From: UBA4636 sp963650915
GTDB lineage: Bacteria; Bacillota; Clostridia; Christensenellales; Borkfalkiaceae
Direction: 5' to 3'
NCBI GenBank assembly: GCA_963650915.1
Contig: CAVJMJ010000003.1
Span: 1-64,000, forward strand
Length of the DNA: 64,000 nucleotides
The notes under the pieces were generated by a model. The model ran no database searches and was not told where the DNA came from. It was given only the letters and a program-made list of their open reading frames with translations. Positions within the stretch are counted from its first letter, which is position 1, and each line of letters opens with the position of its first letter. Of this stretch, positions 52,439-60,755 are shown piece by piece. The position numbers were made by a program, and so were the translations under genes.

Positions 52439-54625
52439 ATGACCGAAAAAGATTTAAAAAATATAATTGACAAAATGACCCTCGAAGAAAAACTTCTTCA
52501 ACTTACCCAATACAATTATTGGGATATCGTAGATGACGACGGAAAGGAAAAAATCGTAACGGGCAACACGCCCTGTAACGGTTTAAAGTTTGACGACTGC
52601 ATCAAAATCGGCTCTATTTTAAACACTCCCGATAAGGAAGGTATCGACCTTGTGCGTTCGATACGAAAAAAGCGCGGAATAAACGAACCTATAATCGTCA
52701 TGCACGACGTAATACACGGTTACCGCATACAAGCTCCCGTACCGCTTGCAATGGCTTGTTCTTTTAACCCGACGCTCGTTGAAAGGTGTGCCGAGGCGTC
52801 GGCAATAAGGGCAAAAGAGAACGGAATAGATGCAACTTTTTCGCCCATGGTCGATTTGGTAAGGGACGCAAGATGGGGTCGCGTCATGGAATCCAACGGC
52901 GAAGACCCTTACTTGAACGGCGAATTGGGCAAGGCGTACATTCGCGGTTACCATAAAGGCGGTGTTGCATGTTGCGTCAAGCATTTTTTAGGCTACGGCG
53001 CGGCGGAAGGCGGAAGAGATTACAACACGACGGAGATTTCCGACCACACCCTCAACGAATACTATCTCGTCGGATACAGAGAATGCATGAAAGAGCATCC
53101 CGACATGGTTATGAGTTCTTTCAATCTTTTAAACGGCGTACCCGTTTTGGGCAATAAAAAATTTACCCTGGACACTTTGCGTGAGAAATGGGGTTTTGAC
53201 GGCGTTTTCATATCAGATTTCGGTGCCGTGGAAGAAATGATAAAGCACGGATACTGCGAAGATTTGAAAGAATGCGCCATCGTTGCCATAAAGTCAAAAC
53301 TCGACATCGAAATGTGTTCGCCCGCCTACTTTAAATGTATTCCCGAGTTGATAGAAGAGGGGCTTGTTACGACGGAAGAAGTCGACGAGTGCGTAATGCG
53401 CGTTTTAAAACTCAAATACAGGTGCGGGCTTTACGGCGATAACGACAGCAATAACGACAACGGCAATAACGGCGGAGAAATTAAGGCTCGTAGTCTTTCA
53501 ATTAGCGACGAACGAACACTTGTCAGAACTATGGCGGAAGAAAGTTGCGTTTTATTGAAAAACGACGGCGTTTTACCGCTAAAAAAGACGACTAACGTCC
53601 TTTTGTGCGGACCTTTTGCCGACGAAAAATGTATATACGGCAACTGGAGTTGCCACGCAAAGGGCGAAGACACCGTTACCGTTAAAGAGGGCGTGGAAAA
53701 CTTACTCGGAACCCCCGTGCGGTTTATAGAGAGCAAATCTTCTGAAAACGCCGAAAAGGACGGCGGACTATGTGACGGCGATTTAAAACTGTCAAAAGAC
53801 GATTTAAAATTATTAAAAGAGGTTGACGCAATCGTTTGTTGCGTGGGCGAATCCATGTTTATGTCGGGCGAAACCTGTTCCAAAACGGACATATCCCTCG
53901 GCAAAGAGCAAATCCAATTGATAAAAGAACTGAAAACCTTCAAAAAGCCCTTGGTTTTGGTAGTTTTCGGCGGAAGACCGCTCGTACTTACGGAGGCTGA
54001 AAAGTACGCCGACGCCATATTATACGCTTGGCAACCGGGGACGGAAGGTGGTAACGCCATAGCAAATCTACTTTACGGAATGGCTTTGCCTTGCGGAAAA
54101 ACAGTTATGTCCTTCCCTCGTGCGATAGGACAGTGTCCGATATATTACAACAGATTCAGTACGGGGCGTCCGCCGATTGACGATAAAAAAATCAGTCCCG
54201 CGTATTCGTCGGGGTATCTGGATTGTCCAAATGCTCCGCTATATCCTTTCGGTTACGGTCTGTCGTATACGACTTTCGAATACGCCGATTTTTCGATAGA
54301 CAAACCCGAACTTTGCATTGACGGCAAAATTATTGCTTCCGTAAAGGTTAAAAACGTCGGAAGTCTTGACGGCTATGAAACCGTTCAGTGGTATATTCAT
54401 GACAGATACGGTTCTTGCGCAAGACCGGTTAAAGAATTAAAGGGCTTTGAAAAAGTCTTTCTCAAAGCGGGTGAGGAAAAGGTCGTTCGCTTTGAAGTAA
54501 CAAATAAAACCCTCGCTTATTACACGGCAAGCGGTGAATACAAAGCCGAAGAAGGCAAGTTTGACTTATTCGTCGGCGGTAACTCCGAAGATTGCATCCA
54601 GCTTGAGTTCACCTACTCTCTATAA
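52439..54625 (+). CDS. GH3 beta-glycosidase
   Basis: A 728-residue intracellular family 3 glycoside hydrolase. Conserved parts: ATFSPMVDLVRDARWGRVMESNGEDPYL, KHFLGYGAAEGGRDYN, and the nucleophile Asp260 in GVFISDFGAV (family form SDW, here SDF). The second alpha/beta domain and the C-terminal Fn3-like domain (YPFGYGLSYTTFEY...) are complete. Substrate could be beta-glucosides or beta-xylosides. A Gly/Asn/Asp-rich spacer lies at about 339-349. GGAAGG precedes the ATG. It is the last gene of the carbohydrate locus and may have its own promoter. Confidence 0.96.
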   Translation: MTEKDLKNIIDKMTLEEKLLQLTQYNYWDIVDDDGKEKIVTGNTPCNGLKFDDCIKIGSILNTPDKEGIDLVRSIRKKRGINEPIIVMHDVIHGYRIQAPVPLAMACSFNPTLVERCAEASAIRAKENGIDATFSPMVDLVRDARWGRVMESNGEDPYLNGELGKAYIRGYHKGGVACCVKHFLGYGAAEGGRDYNTTEISDHTLNEYYLVGYRECMKEHPDMVMSSFNLLNGVPVLGNKKFTLDTLREKWGFDGVFISDFGAVEEMIKHGYCEDLKECAIVAIKSKLDIEMCSPAYFKCIPELIEEGLVTTEEVDECVMRVLKLKYRCGLYGDNDSNNDNGNNGGEIKARSLSISDERTLVRTMAEESCVLLKNDGVLPLKKTTNVLLCGPFADEKCIYGNWSCHAKGEDTVTVKEGVENLLGTPVRFIESKSSENAEKDGGLCDGDLKLSKDDLKLLKEVDAIVCCVGESMFMSGETCSKTDISLGKEQIQLIKELKTFKKPLVLVVFGGRPLVLTEAEKYADAILYAWQPGTEGGNAIANLLYGMALPCGKTVMSFPRAIGQCPIYYNRFSTGRPPIDDKKISPAYSSGYLDCPNAPLYPFGYGLSYTTFEYADFSIDKPELCIDGKIIASVKVKNVGSLDGYETVQWYIHDRYGSCARPVKELKGFEKVFLKAGEEKVVRFEVTNKTLAYYTASGEYKAEEGKFDLFVGGNSEDCIQLEFTYSL

Positions 54626-54634
54626 GCCTATCGT

Positions 54635-54856
54635 TTGCCCGCCTCCACCGCGAAGCTTGAGGCTTTCGGTGGTGAAGGCTTTTAGCGGGTGAAACTTATC
54701 CGCAGGTCATACTGAGCGTTAGTCGAAGGATCCGGCCGTAAGGCGCATTTATATAATATGCCAATCTTTGCCAGCCCTCACCGGTGCGTAGGCGTTGTAG
54801 TTTTCATCTAATAGGGGCATAAATGCGTCAGCAAGGCTTCACCTGGTAGGTGGAGC
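54635..54856 (+). repeat. GTCATCCTGAG-type repeat, copy C
   Basis: Contains GGTGAAGGCTTTTAGCGGGT, GGTCATACTGAGCG and GAAGGATCCGGCCGTAAGGC. Its right end meets the truncated comF remnant directly. Confidence 0.75.
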
Positions 54857-55381
54857 TGTCGTTAAAGCAAGAAGCGCGTTTTTGTACGAGGACGGCGCCG
54901 AAAAACATATAAAGTCGCTAAAATATGGAAGGCGCAAATATATTGCAGAGATTTTAGCACACTATTTAAAAGATGTTTACATTAAAAATATGTTTATGCT
55001 CGACGTTATAACCTTCGTGCCGATGCACAAGAAAAAACAAAAAGCAAGGGGGGTAATCAAGCCGAACTTTTAGCGAAGAATCTGGCAAAACTCGTTGATA
55101 ATCGGTCTATAGCCCTACTTACCAAAATCAAAGAAACGCAGGAGCAAAAGTTGCTCGATAAAAAAGAAAGGCAGAAAAATCTAATTTCCTGTTTTAAAGT
55201 AACGGACAAAACGCTTGTTAAAGGTAAACGAATTTTAGTTATCGACGACGTTTTAACCACGGGCGCAACCGCTAACGCCGTGGCAAAAGTTTTAAAAAGA
55301 GTCGGAGCAAAATCCGTGTATCTTCTTACCGTGGCAAGCGTTCAGAAGCGTCTTGACGGCAACGATCCGGTTTTATATTGA
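54855..55381 (+). pseudogene. comF: comF-like phosphoribosyltransferase, truncated and frameshifted
   Basis: The remnant encodes FLYEDGAEKHIKSLKYGRRKY and ITFVPMHKKKQKARG in one frame. The frame is lost at a G run at about 55052-55057; after it, NQAELLAKNLAKLVDN and the PRPP-binding IDDVLTTGATANAVAKVLKR (about 55240-55300) continue in another. Together they match the C-terminal two thirds of ComF/GntX proteins. The N-terminal zinc-finger part is missing where repeat copy C ends. ComF is needed for DNA uptake in competent bacteria. A TATAGG motif copy lies within it at 55097-55121. Confidence 0.75.
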
Positions 55382-55462
55382 TATTTTCGGTTTTAACTTA
55401 TGGATATTATATCTATCCGACACCGCGATTTTTTAGGCAAGCGCTACCGAGATAGAAAACGA

Positions 55463-55502
55463 AAACAGCAAGCAACGAAAACTTCGTCGCTCGCTGTTTT
55501 TG
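55463..55502. terminator. Strong bidirectional terminator
   Basis: AAAACAGCAAGCAACGAA pairs with TTCGTCGCTCGCTGTTTT (two wobble-type mismatches) with T-rich flank. It separates the comF remnant from the convergent giant lipoprotein. Confidence 0.88.
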
Positions 55503-55581
55503 TTTGTCTGTTGCCTAAAATAGGTCGATATCCGACTTATAGGCAGACTTTTGATTGTTTTAACCGAATAATTATCGTGTT

Positions 55582-58500
55582 TTAAGCCGCTACGGGAACA
55601 TCAAAAACGGATACGTTAACATTAAAGGACAAATAGCCTGAGTTTGTATAAAATTTATCTACGTAAGTTACTATGATATAAATGGTTCCGCTCGTTTTAG
55701 TGTCGCCTTCATAAGTTATCATCTCTCTCGTTATGGTAACGGTCTTTCCGGGATTATTGCTGTATTCTAAATAAGCGGTACAAGTTTTTCCGACTAAGTT
55801 CTTTTTTATAAATTTTTCGATATCGTCGCCTACTTCCAGGTTATACCAGGTCTCGAAAGAGGGCTCCAACCTCGTATAGTAGTTACTTTTTACACTTTCT
55901 ACAAGACTTGTGAATCGATATATGTATTCTTGAATCATACCGTTACTTGAGTTTTGGATATTGAAGATTATGCTGTTATATTCGTTTTCAAAATAACTTA
56001 CGTCATAGCCTTGGTTTATCAATGCCTGCCATTCTTCTTGCATAGCGGTTATTTTGCCGGATACGTCGATTCTGAGTACGTTGCTACCTTCGTCCCAGGT
56101 GTAGGTAACGATTTCACCGCCATAACTGCCGACGTAGTAATCTATCATAGTGCAAACGAGAGTTCTCTTTGCCGCGTCGAAGTCACAGAAAGTCGAAAAA
56201 TAAGTATTGACTTTGTCTTCGTATGTGTCTTGAAGAGTAACGATATACTTGTCGGATTTTACGTGTTTATAAACCCTGAAAAGACGCGTGTCCATGTTTT
56301 GATAAACGAAGGTATTGACAAGAGAATCGTCTGACGGCACGTATAAGTCGATCGTTTTTTCGGAATCGTCCGGACGGCACAGCATAATCATATTATCTGC
56401 GTATATCGCGCAATAATCATCGGATCTTTCGTATTTTGCGTAGTAACCGTTGTTATCCATGGCGTAACCGTTATCGTACAAAGTTATTGTTGACTTATTG
56501 CCAATCGAATCGGTACCTATGTACGTTGCGAGTTCTTTCGCGCCGGTCATATCGGGCGCTATGATTACGGTTATGTCTTTAGAGTACCCTGTATTACCTA
56601 TAGTGAAGGTTACCCAAACGTCATAAGATCCGACCTTTGTAAAATCATGACCTCTTAACGAGTACTTTCCTTCGGCAAAACTAAGAGTCGTTTCCGTCTG
56701 GTCACTGTAAGTTACCTTTGCGGAAATCTTGTTAAGCGCTTCCGTTATCTGCTCCTCGGTTACGCCGACCGTTAAAGTCAGTCTGTTTTGACTTAACTCA
56801 ACCGATTTAACGTAGGGCTTTTGTTTAATTTCGGCAAGCCATTTTTTAAAGTTAGCAAATTGAGTTTTTGCTTCTTCGAGAGACATAGCGCTTTTCAATT
56901 TATCAACCAAATTGTTAAATTCGTTGGAATATGCTTCGTTGAGTTCATTGTCGAGCGCATCGTAAAATCTAAAGGCTATGTCGCAATACCTATAATAACG
57001 CATATCGTCTTCATAAGTAAAACTATTTATGAAATCTGCCAAAACGGAATCTTTAAGGTATCCGTAGTTTTTCATTACGTCGGTAAAGTCGGTGGTTGTT
57101 AAGGGCAAATCGATTATTTCGACGTATTGATTATATAAATCCGTATATTCGGGATAGTTTTTTTCGTGCGCAGCCCACTGTTCGGCAAACTCTTTTTTAA
57201 GTTGCGTTTTTACGCTTTCTATAGCGTAAAGTTTTAACAGGGGATAGAACTCATTCTCCACGGTCGATTGTATTGCTTCTATCTCCGCTCTCGTTTTTGC
57301 ATCGTTTATTTGTTGTAAGAGCGCGGTTTTCTTATCGGTTATCTCCTTGCTCCATTCGATGGAGAAACCGCAACTAACACAAAAATCGTGAATGTTAAGG
57401 AGCGATTCAGAGATATTACTTTGTAACTGCGTTTTTAACGGCATAAGGTCCTCTTCGCCTTGCTGAGAAAGTTCACTTCGTAACTTTTCGACGTAAGCGA
57501 GTATTTGTTGACAACCCGCGCGAACGCCTTCGGGCGTAGTTGCGCCGTTTGTCTTGCTAATAAGTTCGTCATACTTGTCGAGCATTTCCTGAGTAATCCG
57601 ATCGCCGTATTCGTTCGTCAACGTATCCCACGCCGAGATATATTCGGCTAAGCATGCCTGTCTTGTTTCTTCGAGTTCCAGATATGCCGAAACTTCTTGC
57701 AAAAGTTGTTCGGCGGGCTTAGCCGCTTCGTCAACAGCCGCTTTATTCTCGGCGGCTTCTATATTGCTTAAAATTTCGTCGTACCGCGCGGTAAGACTTT
57801 GTTCTACGGGGACGCTGTAACTTTGAACGAGGTCTTGCCATTTATTTTCGATCGAACGTCTTGTTTGTTCTTTGTAAGAGGACAAATCGTCCTGGAAATT
57901 CTTTTTTACTTCGTTCAAAAGTTCGCCGAATTTTTGACGTATCGTTTCGAGATCGGCTTCGGTTTCGGCTTTTTTGAGCAAGCCTTTTAAATTTTCGTAC
58001 TTCTTAGCGAAGTCGGATTGCGATAAAGCGGGATACTGTTCGCAAAGCGTCTTCCACTGTGTGTCAATCTGAGAAAGAAGGGCGTTGATTTGTTCTTCGG
58101 TAACTTTTTCGACAGGTTTATAGTTTTCGGCAATTTCGTTGAAAAGCGTATTGAAATTATCCATGACTTCGTTGACTACCTGTTTGGTTTCGGCTTTTTT
58201 GAGCAAGCCTTTTAAATTTTCGTACTCCTTAGCGAAGTCGGATTGCAATAAAGCGGGATACTGTTCGCAAAGCGTCTTCCACTGTGTGTCAATCTGAGAA
58301 AGAAGCGCGTTGATTTGTTCTTCGGTAACTTTTTCGACAGGTTTATAGGTTTCGGCAATTTCGTTGAAAAGCGTACCGAAATTACCCATGACTTCGTTGA
58401 CCGCCTGTTCGGTTTCGGCTTTTTCGAGCGCTTCCGTTAACTCGTTATAGCGAGCGGTAAACCCGGTATTCGTCGAAAGAGCGGAGTATTCTTTTAAAAG

Positions 58501-59100
58501 ATTCGCCCAGGTGTCTTCGGCGTATTTTTTAGCCTGCGCCCTGTAAGCGGTTACGTCAATCGTAAGATTTTGCGTAATTTGTTGTATGAGGTTGCCGAAA
58601 TTTTGGGAAACCTCATATAAATCATTCTGGTTCTTTGCCGCTTTAAAGTTATTAAGCAACGCTTCGTAAGCGGTAAGGTATTCGGGGTTGTTTTTAAGTT
58701 CCGGATAAGATGCGTAAACAATTTCCCACTGCTGTTTGACGTTTGCTAAAACCGTATCCTTCTGAATCGTAAATTCATCGGGCTTTTGCTGATTGTTTTG
58801 CTTTACCTTTTCAACGAGTTCGTTAAAACGAGTCTTATGACCATCAACGTCGGTCTTCTTCGTCGCTTTACCGATATTTGCGCGAATTTCTTCGTATTCG
58901 GTTTGATAACTCGTAAGATCGTAATCGTTTCCTAACTGTTCCCAGGTGGCAGCGATATCCGTAAGCGTGGTTTCTCTGTAAGTTTTAACGTCGTCTTTTT
59001 TATTATTGTTGTTGTCGAAAAGGTCGCAACCGACTAAACACAGACCGCACGTTAAAAGCAAACATAAGCTCAACGAAAAAGAAAGTAGTTTGGTTTTCAT
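55582..59100 (-). CDS. Giant helical-repeat surface lipoprotein
   Basis: A 1172-residue lipoprotein (lipobox LVGC, Cys25) preceded by GGAGGA. Residues 35-780 are helical repeats of roughly 75 residues (W..L...Y..L......EY..L...L..A...), of FIVAR-like style. Two neighbouring units are near-identical at DNA level with an exact 225-bp period (57961-58185 and 58186-58410), a recent duplication. A bacterial-Ig-like domain (about 780-845) follows, then a lipocalin-like beta region. No enzyme motif. The protein probably works as a long surface stalk or adhesin. Confidence 0.85.
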   Translation of the reverse strand: MKTKLLSFSLSLCLLLTCGLCLVGCDLFDNNNNKKDDVKTYRETTLTDIAATWEQLGNDYDLTSYQTEYEEIRANIGKATKKTDVDGHKTRFNELVEKVKQNNQQKPDEFTIQKDTVLANVKQQWEIVYASYPELKNNPEYLTAYEALLNNFKAAKNQNDLYEVSQNFGNLIQQITQNLTIDVTAYRAQAKKYAEDTWANLLKEYSALSTNTGFTARYNELTEALEKAETEQAVNEVMGNFGTLFNEIAETYKPVEKVTEEQINALLSQIDTQWKTLCEQYPALLQSDFAKEYENLKGLLKKAETKQVVNEVMDNFNTLFNEIAENYKPVEKVTEEQINALLSQIDTQWKTLCEQYPALSQSDFAKKYENLKGLLKKAETEADLETIRQKFGELLNEVKKNFQDDLSSYKEQTRRSIENKWQDLVQSYSVPVEQSLTARYDEILSNIEAAENKAAVDEAAKPAEQLLQEVSAYLELEETRQACLAEYISAWDTLTNEYGDRITQEMLDKYDELISKTNGATTPEGVRAGCQQILAYVEKLRSELSQQGEEDLMPLKTQLQSNISESLLNIHDFCVSCGFSIEWSKEITDKKTALLQQINDAKTRAEIEAIQSTVENEFYPLLKLYAIESVKTQLKKEFAEQWAAHEKNYPEYTDLYNQYVEIIDLPLTTTDFTDVMKNYGYLKDSVLADFINSFTYEDDMRYYRYCDIAFRFYDALDNELNEAYSNEFNNLVDKLKSAMSLEEAKTQFANFKKWLAEIKQKPYVKSVELSQNRLTLTVGVTEEQITEALNKISAKVTYSDQTETTLSFAEGKYSLRGHDFTKVGSYDVWVTFTIGNTGYSKDITVIIAPDMTGAKELATYIGTDSIGNKSTITLYDNGYAMDNNGYYAKYERSDDYCAIYADNMIMLCRPDDSEKTIDLYVPSDDSLVNTFVYQNMDTRLFRVYKHVKSDKYIVTLQDTYEDKVNTYFSTFCDFDAAKRTLVCTMIDYYVGSYGGEIVTYTWDEGSNVLRIDVSGKITAMQEEWQALINQGYDVSYFENEYNSIIFNIQNSSNGMIQEYIYRFTSLVESVKSNYYTRLEPSFETWYNLEVGDDIEKFIKKNLVGKTCTAYLEYSNNPGKTVTITREMITYEGDTKTSGTIYIIVTYVDKFYTNSGYLSFNVNVSVFDVPVAA
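57961..58410 (-). repeat. 225-bp exact-period duplication inside the lipoprotein gene
   Basis: The word GGTTTCGGCTTTTT recurs at 57961, 58186 and 58411. The two intervening 225-bp units differ at only a few positions and keep the frame (75 codons). Confidence 0.92.
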
Positions 59101-59184
59101 GATTCCTCCACATAAAAATATATTTCATAAAGTCGCGTTACCTCGTATAATTTAACTCGGTAATTACGTACTTCACCGATAAAT

Positions 59185-59214
59185 ATGGTATCATAATTTG
59201 ACAAAGCATGTCAA
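59185..59214 (-). promoter_or_regulatory. Promoter with overlapping palindrome
   Basis: On the minus strand TTGACA (59209-59214), 18-nt spacer, TACCAT (59185-59190). The palindrome TTGACAAAGCATGTCAA (59198-59214) covers the -35, as an operator would. A weaker GACAAA/TTTGTC pair lies upstream at 59224-59242. Confidence 0.6.
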
Positions 59215-59271
59215 CGAAAAATCGACAAATTAATCGTTTGTCAAGTATAAATACATAAATAATTGAATTTT

Positions 59272-59305
59272 TGGCACTTTTTTGGCACTTTTTTGGCACT
59301 TTTAT
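59272..59305. repeat. TTTTTTGGCACT tandem repeat
   Basis: TTGGCACTTTT occurs three times with a 12-nt period. Confidence 0.75.
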
Positions 59306-59548
59306 AAAATTTATCCATAACGTCTCTATTAAATCATCCTCGCGGGCAAGGCTATAATGATTTCAACCTTCCACATAAACGATAGAGTGTTAAATTTAAA
59401 AAGTTCGCCGTTTTTAATCAAAACAGGCGATAATCGGCTTATGACGCGACTTTCATAAATTTATCACAATAATCGAATTGTTAAAAGCGACCTTAAAAAG
59501 TTCTTTTTTTGATAAAAACTGTAAAAATGAAAATAACAGCGGATTACG

Positions 59549-59585
59549 TTTTGGCTATACGTTTGTGGAAATTATATAGCCAAAA
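59549..59585. other. 11-bp perfect inverted repeat
   Basis: TTTTGGCTATA (59549-59559) and TATAGCCAAAA (59575-59585) can form a stem. Function unknown; no gene nearby. Confidence 0.4.
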
Positions 59586-59639
59586 AATAAAAAAGAGGCG
59601 GTATAGGTCGATTATCTAAGAAAAACGCTCCCGTTGGTC

Positions 59640-59925
59640 GCATGAAAGGCTTCACCTCAAAGTGAAGCCTTTCAGCGGGTGAAGCCTTTACGTATGTGAA
59701 GGCTTTCGCGGGTGAAACTTATCCGCAGGTCATCCTGAGCCTGTCGAAGGATCCGGCCGTAAGGCGCATTTATATAATCCGCCATTCCTTGTTTGCCCCT
59801 TTTGTGCAAAGAGGGGTGGCGATAAAATCGACGGAGTGATTGTTCTATATAATAAGCTAATCCTTATGCGGCTGACGCCTAGATGTTTCGACTACACTGC
59901 GTTCCGCTCAACATGACTAAATGAG
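59640..59925 (+). repeat. GTCATCCTGAG-type repeat, copy D
   Basis: Full-length unit: GTGAAGGCT inverted units, GGTCATCCTGAGCCTGTCGA, AGGATCCGGCCG, GTGCAAAGAGGGGTGGC, GACGGAGTGATTGTT and the terminal GATGTTTCGACTAC...CTCAACATGAC. Confidence 0.8.
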
Positions 59926-59984
59926 GTATGTGTTACTATATAATTCTTAACGCCGACTATCGTCGGCTACACCTCATCAGTCAA

Positions 59985-60225
59985 CAAGTTGACAGCTTCC
60001 TCCTCCGAGGGGAAGCCATTCCGTCAGGTCATACTGAGCCTGTCGAAGGATCCGGCCGCAGGCGCATTTATATAATTTGCCATTCCTTGTTTGCCTCTTT
60101 TGTGCAAAGAGGGGTGGCTATGAAATCGACGGAGTGATTGTTCAATATAATTTGACGTTCCTTTCGTGGGGGACGCTTAGATGTTTCGACTACGCCTTAC
60201 GGCTTCGCTCAACATGACGTGAGGG
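59985..60225 (+). repeat. GTCATCCTGAG-type repeat, copy E
   Basis: Same order of words as copy D about 300 bp earlier, including GTGCAAAGAGGGGTGGC and GACGGAGTGATTGTT, with small differences. D and E are a tandem pair. Confidence 0.8.
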
Positions 60226-60376
60226 GAGGGTTTTAGCATATTTGATAAAAAAAAGCGGGTTTAAAGGCGTTTTTTTATTGAAAAATGAAAATTTCGGTTC
60301 AATTTACTTTGACATTATTTACTACAAACATTATAATAATATTATAAGTGCGAAAGTGCGAAGTTTTCGCCTTAAT

Positions 60377-60512
60377 TTGCAAAAGCAAAAGGCAAGACGT
60401 TTTCTTAAAATTGCAAAAGCAAAAGCCAAGGCGGTTACTAAAAATTGCAAAAGCAAAAGCCAAGGCGTTTGCTTTAATTTGCAAAAGCGAAGGACAAGCC
60501 TTTCGACTTAAA
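60377..60512 (+). repeat. Four-copy 34-bp tandem ladder
   Basis: TTGCAAAAGCAAAAG-type units begin at 60377, 60411, 60445 and 60479: an exact 34-nt period. An 89-codon frame across it is a by-product of the repeat. Confidence 0.85.
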
Positions 60513-60552
60513 TTATGAAAGCAAAAGTGAAGAATTGTTCGATAAAAAGACG

Positions 60553-60685
60553 AACGATATGATTTTTATCGTTTAACGGTAAATTTTTCAACGGTGTGTT
60601 TTTTACCAGATTATATTTTTATCGTTTATCTTATAACCGTACACTTTATAAAGATATATTTTTTAACGATACGATTTTTATCGTT
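60553..60685 (+). promoter_or_regulatory. Paired palindromes upstream of nifJ, possible operator
   Basis: AACGATA-N7-TATCGTT occurs at 60553-60573 and again at 60665-60685, with the same YGATTTT centre. A half-site ATTTTTATCGTTTA lies between at about 60625. Two matched sites 112 bp apart suggest a dimeric regulator that could loop the DNA. Confidence 0.5.
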
Positions 60686-60755
60686 TAAGTTTTTTGTCGT
60701 TCTTATTCTTTTCGCTTTATTAAAGTTAAAATCAATATCGGAGGATTTTTTATTC

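Noticed and set aside
53431..54060. 209-codon minus-strand frame inside the GH3 gene
   Set aside because: Antisense shadow of a clear GH3 coding region with a Ser/Pro-rich translation typical of such shadows.
54882..55381. Two separate small genes of 63 and 76 codons
   Set aside because: Read together across a frameshift they match consecutive parts of one ComF protein, so they are one pseudogene.
60377..60512. Regular 34-nt repeats resembling a CRISPR array
   Set aside because: The period is one continuous unit without unique 30-nt spacers, and no cas gene is present; it is a simple tandem repeat.
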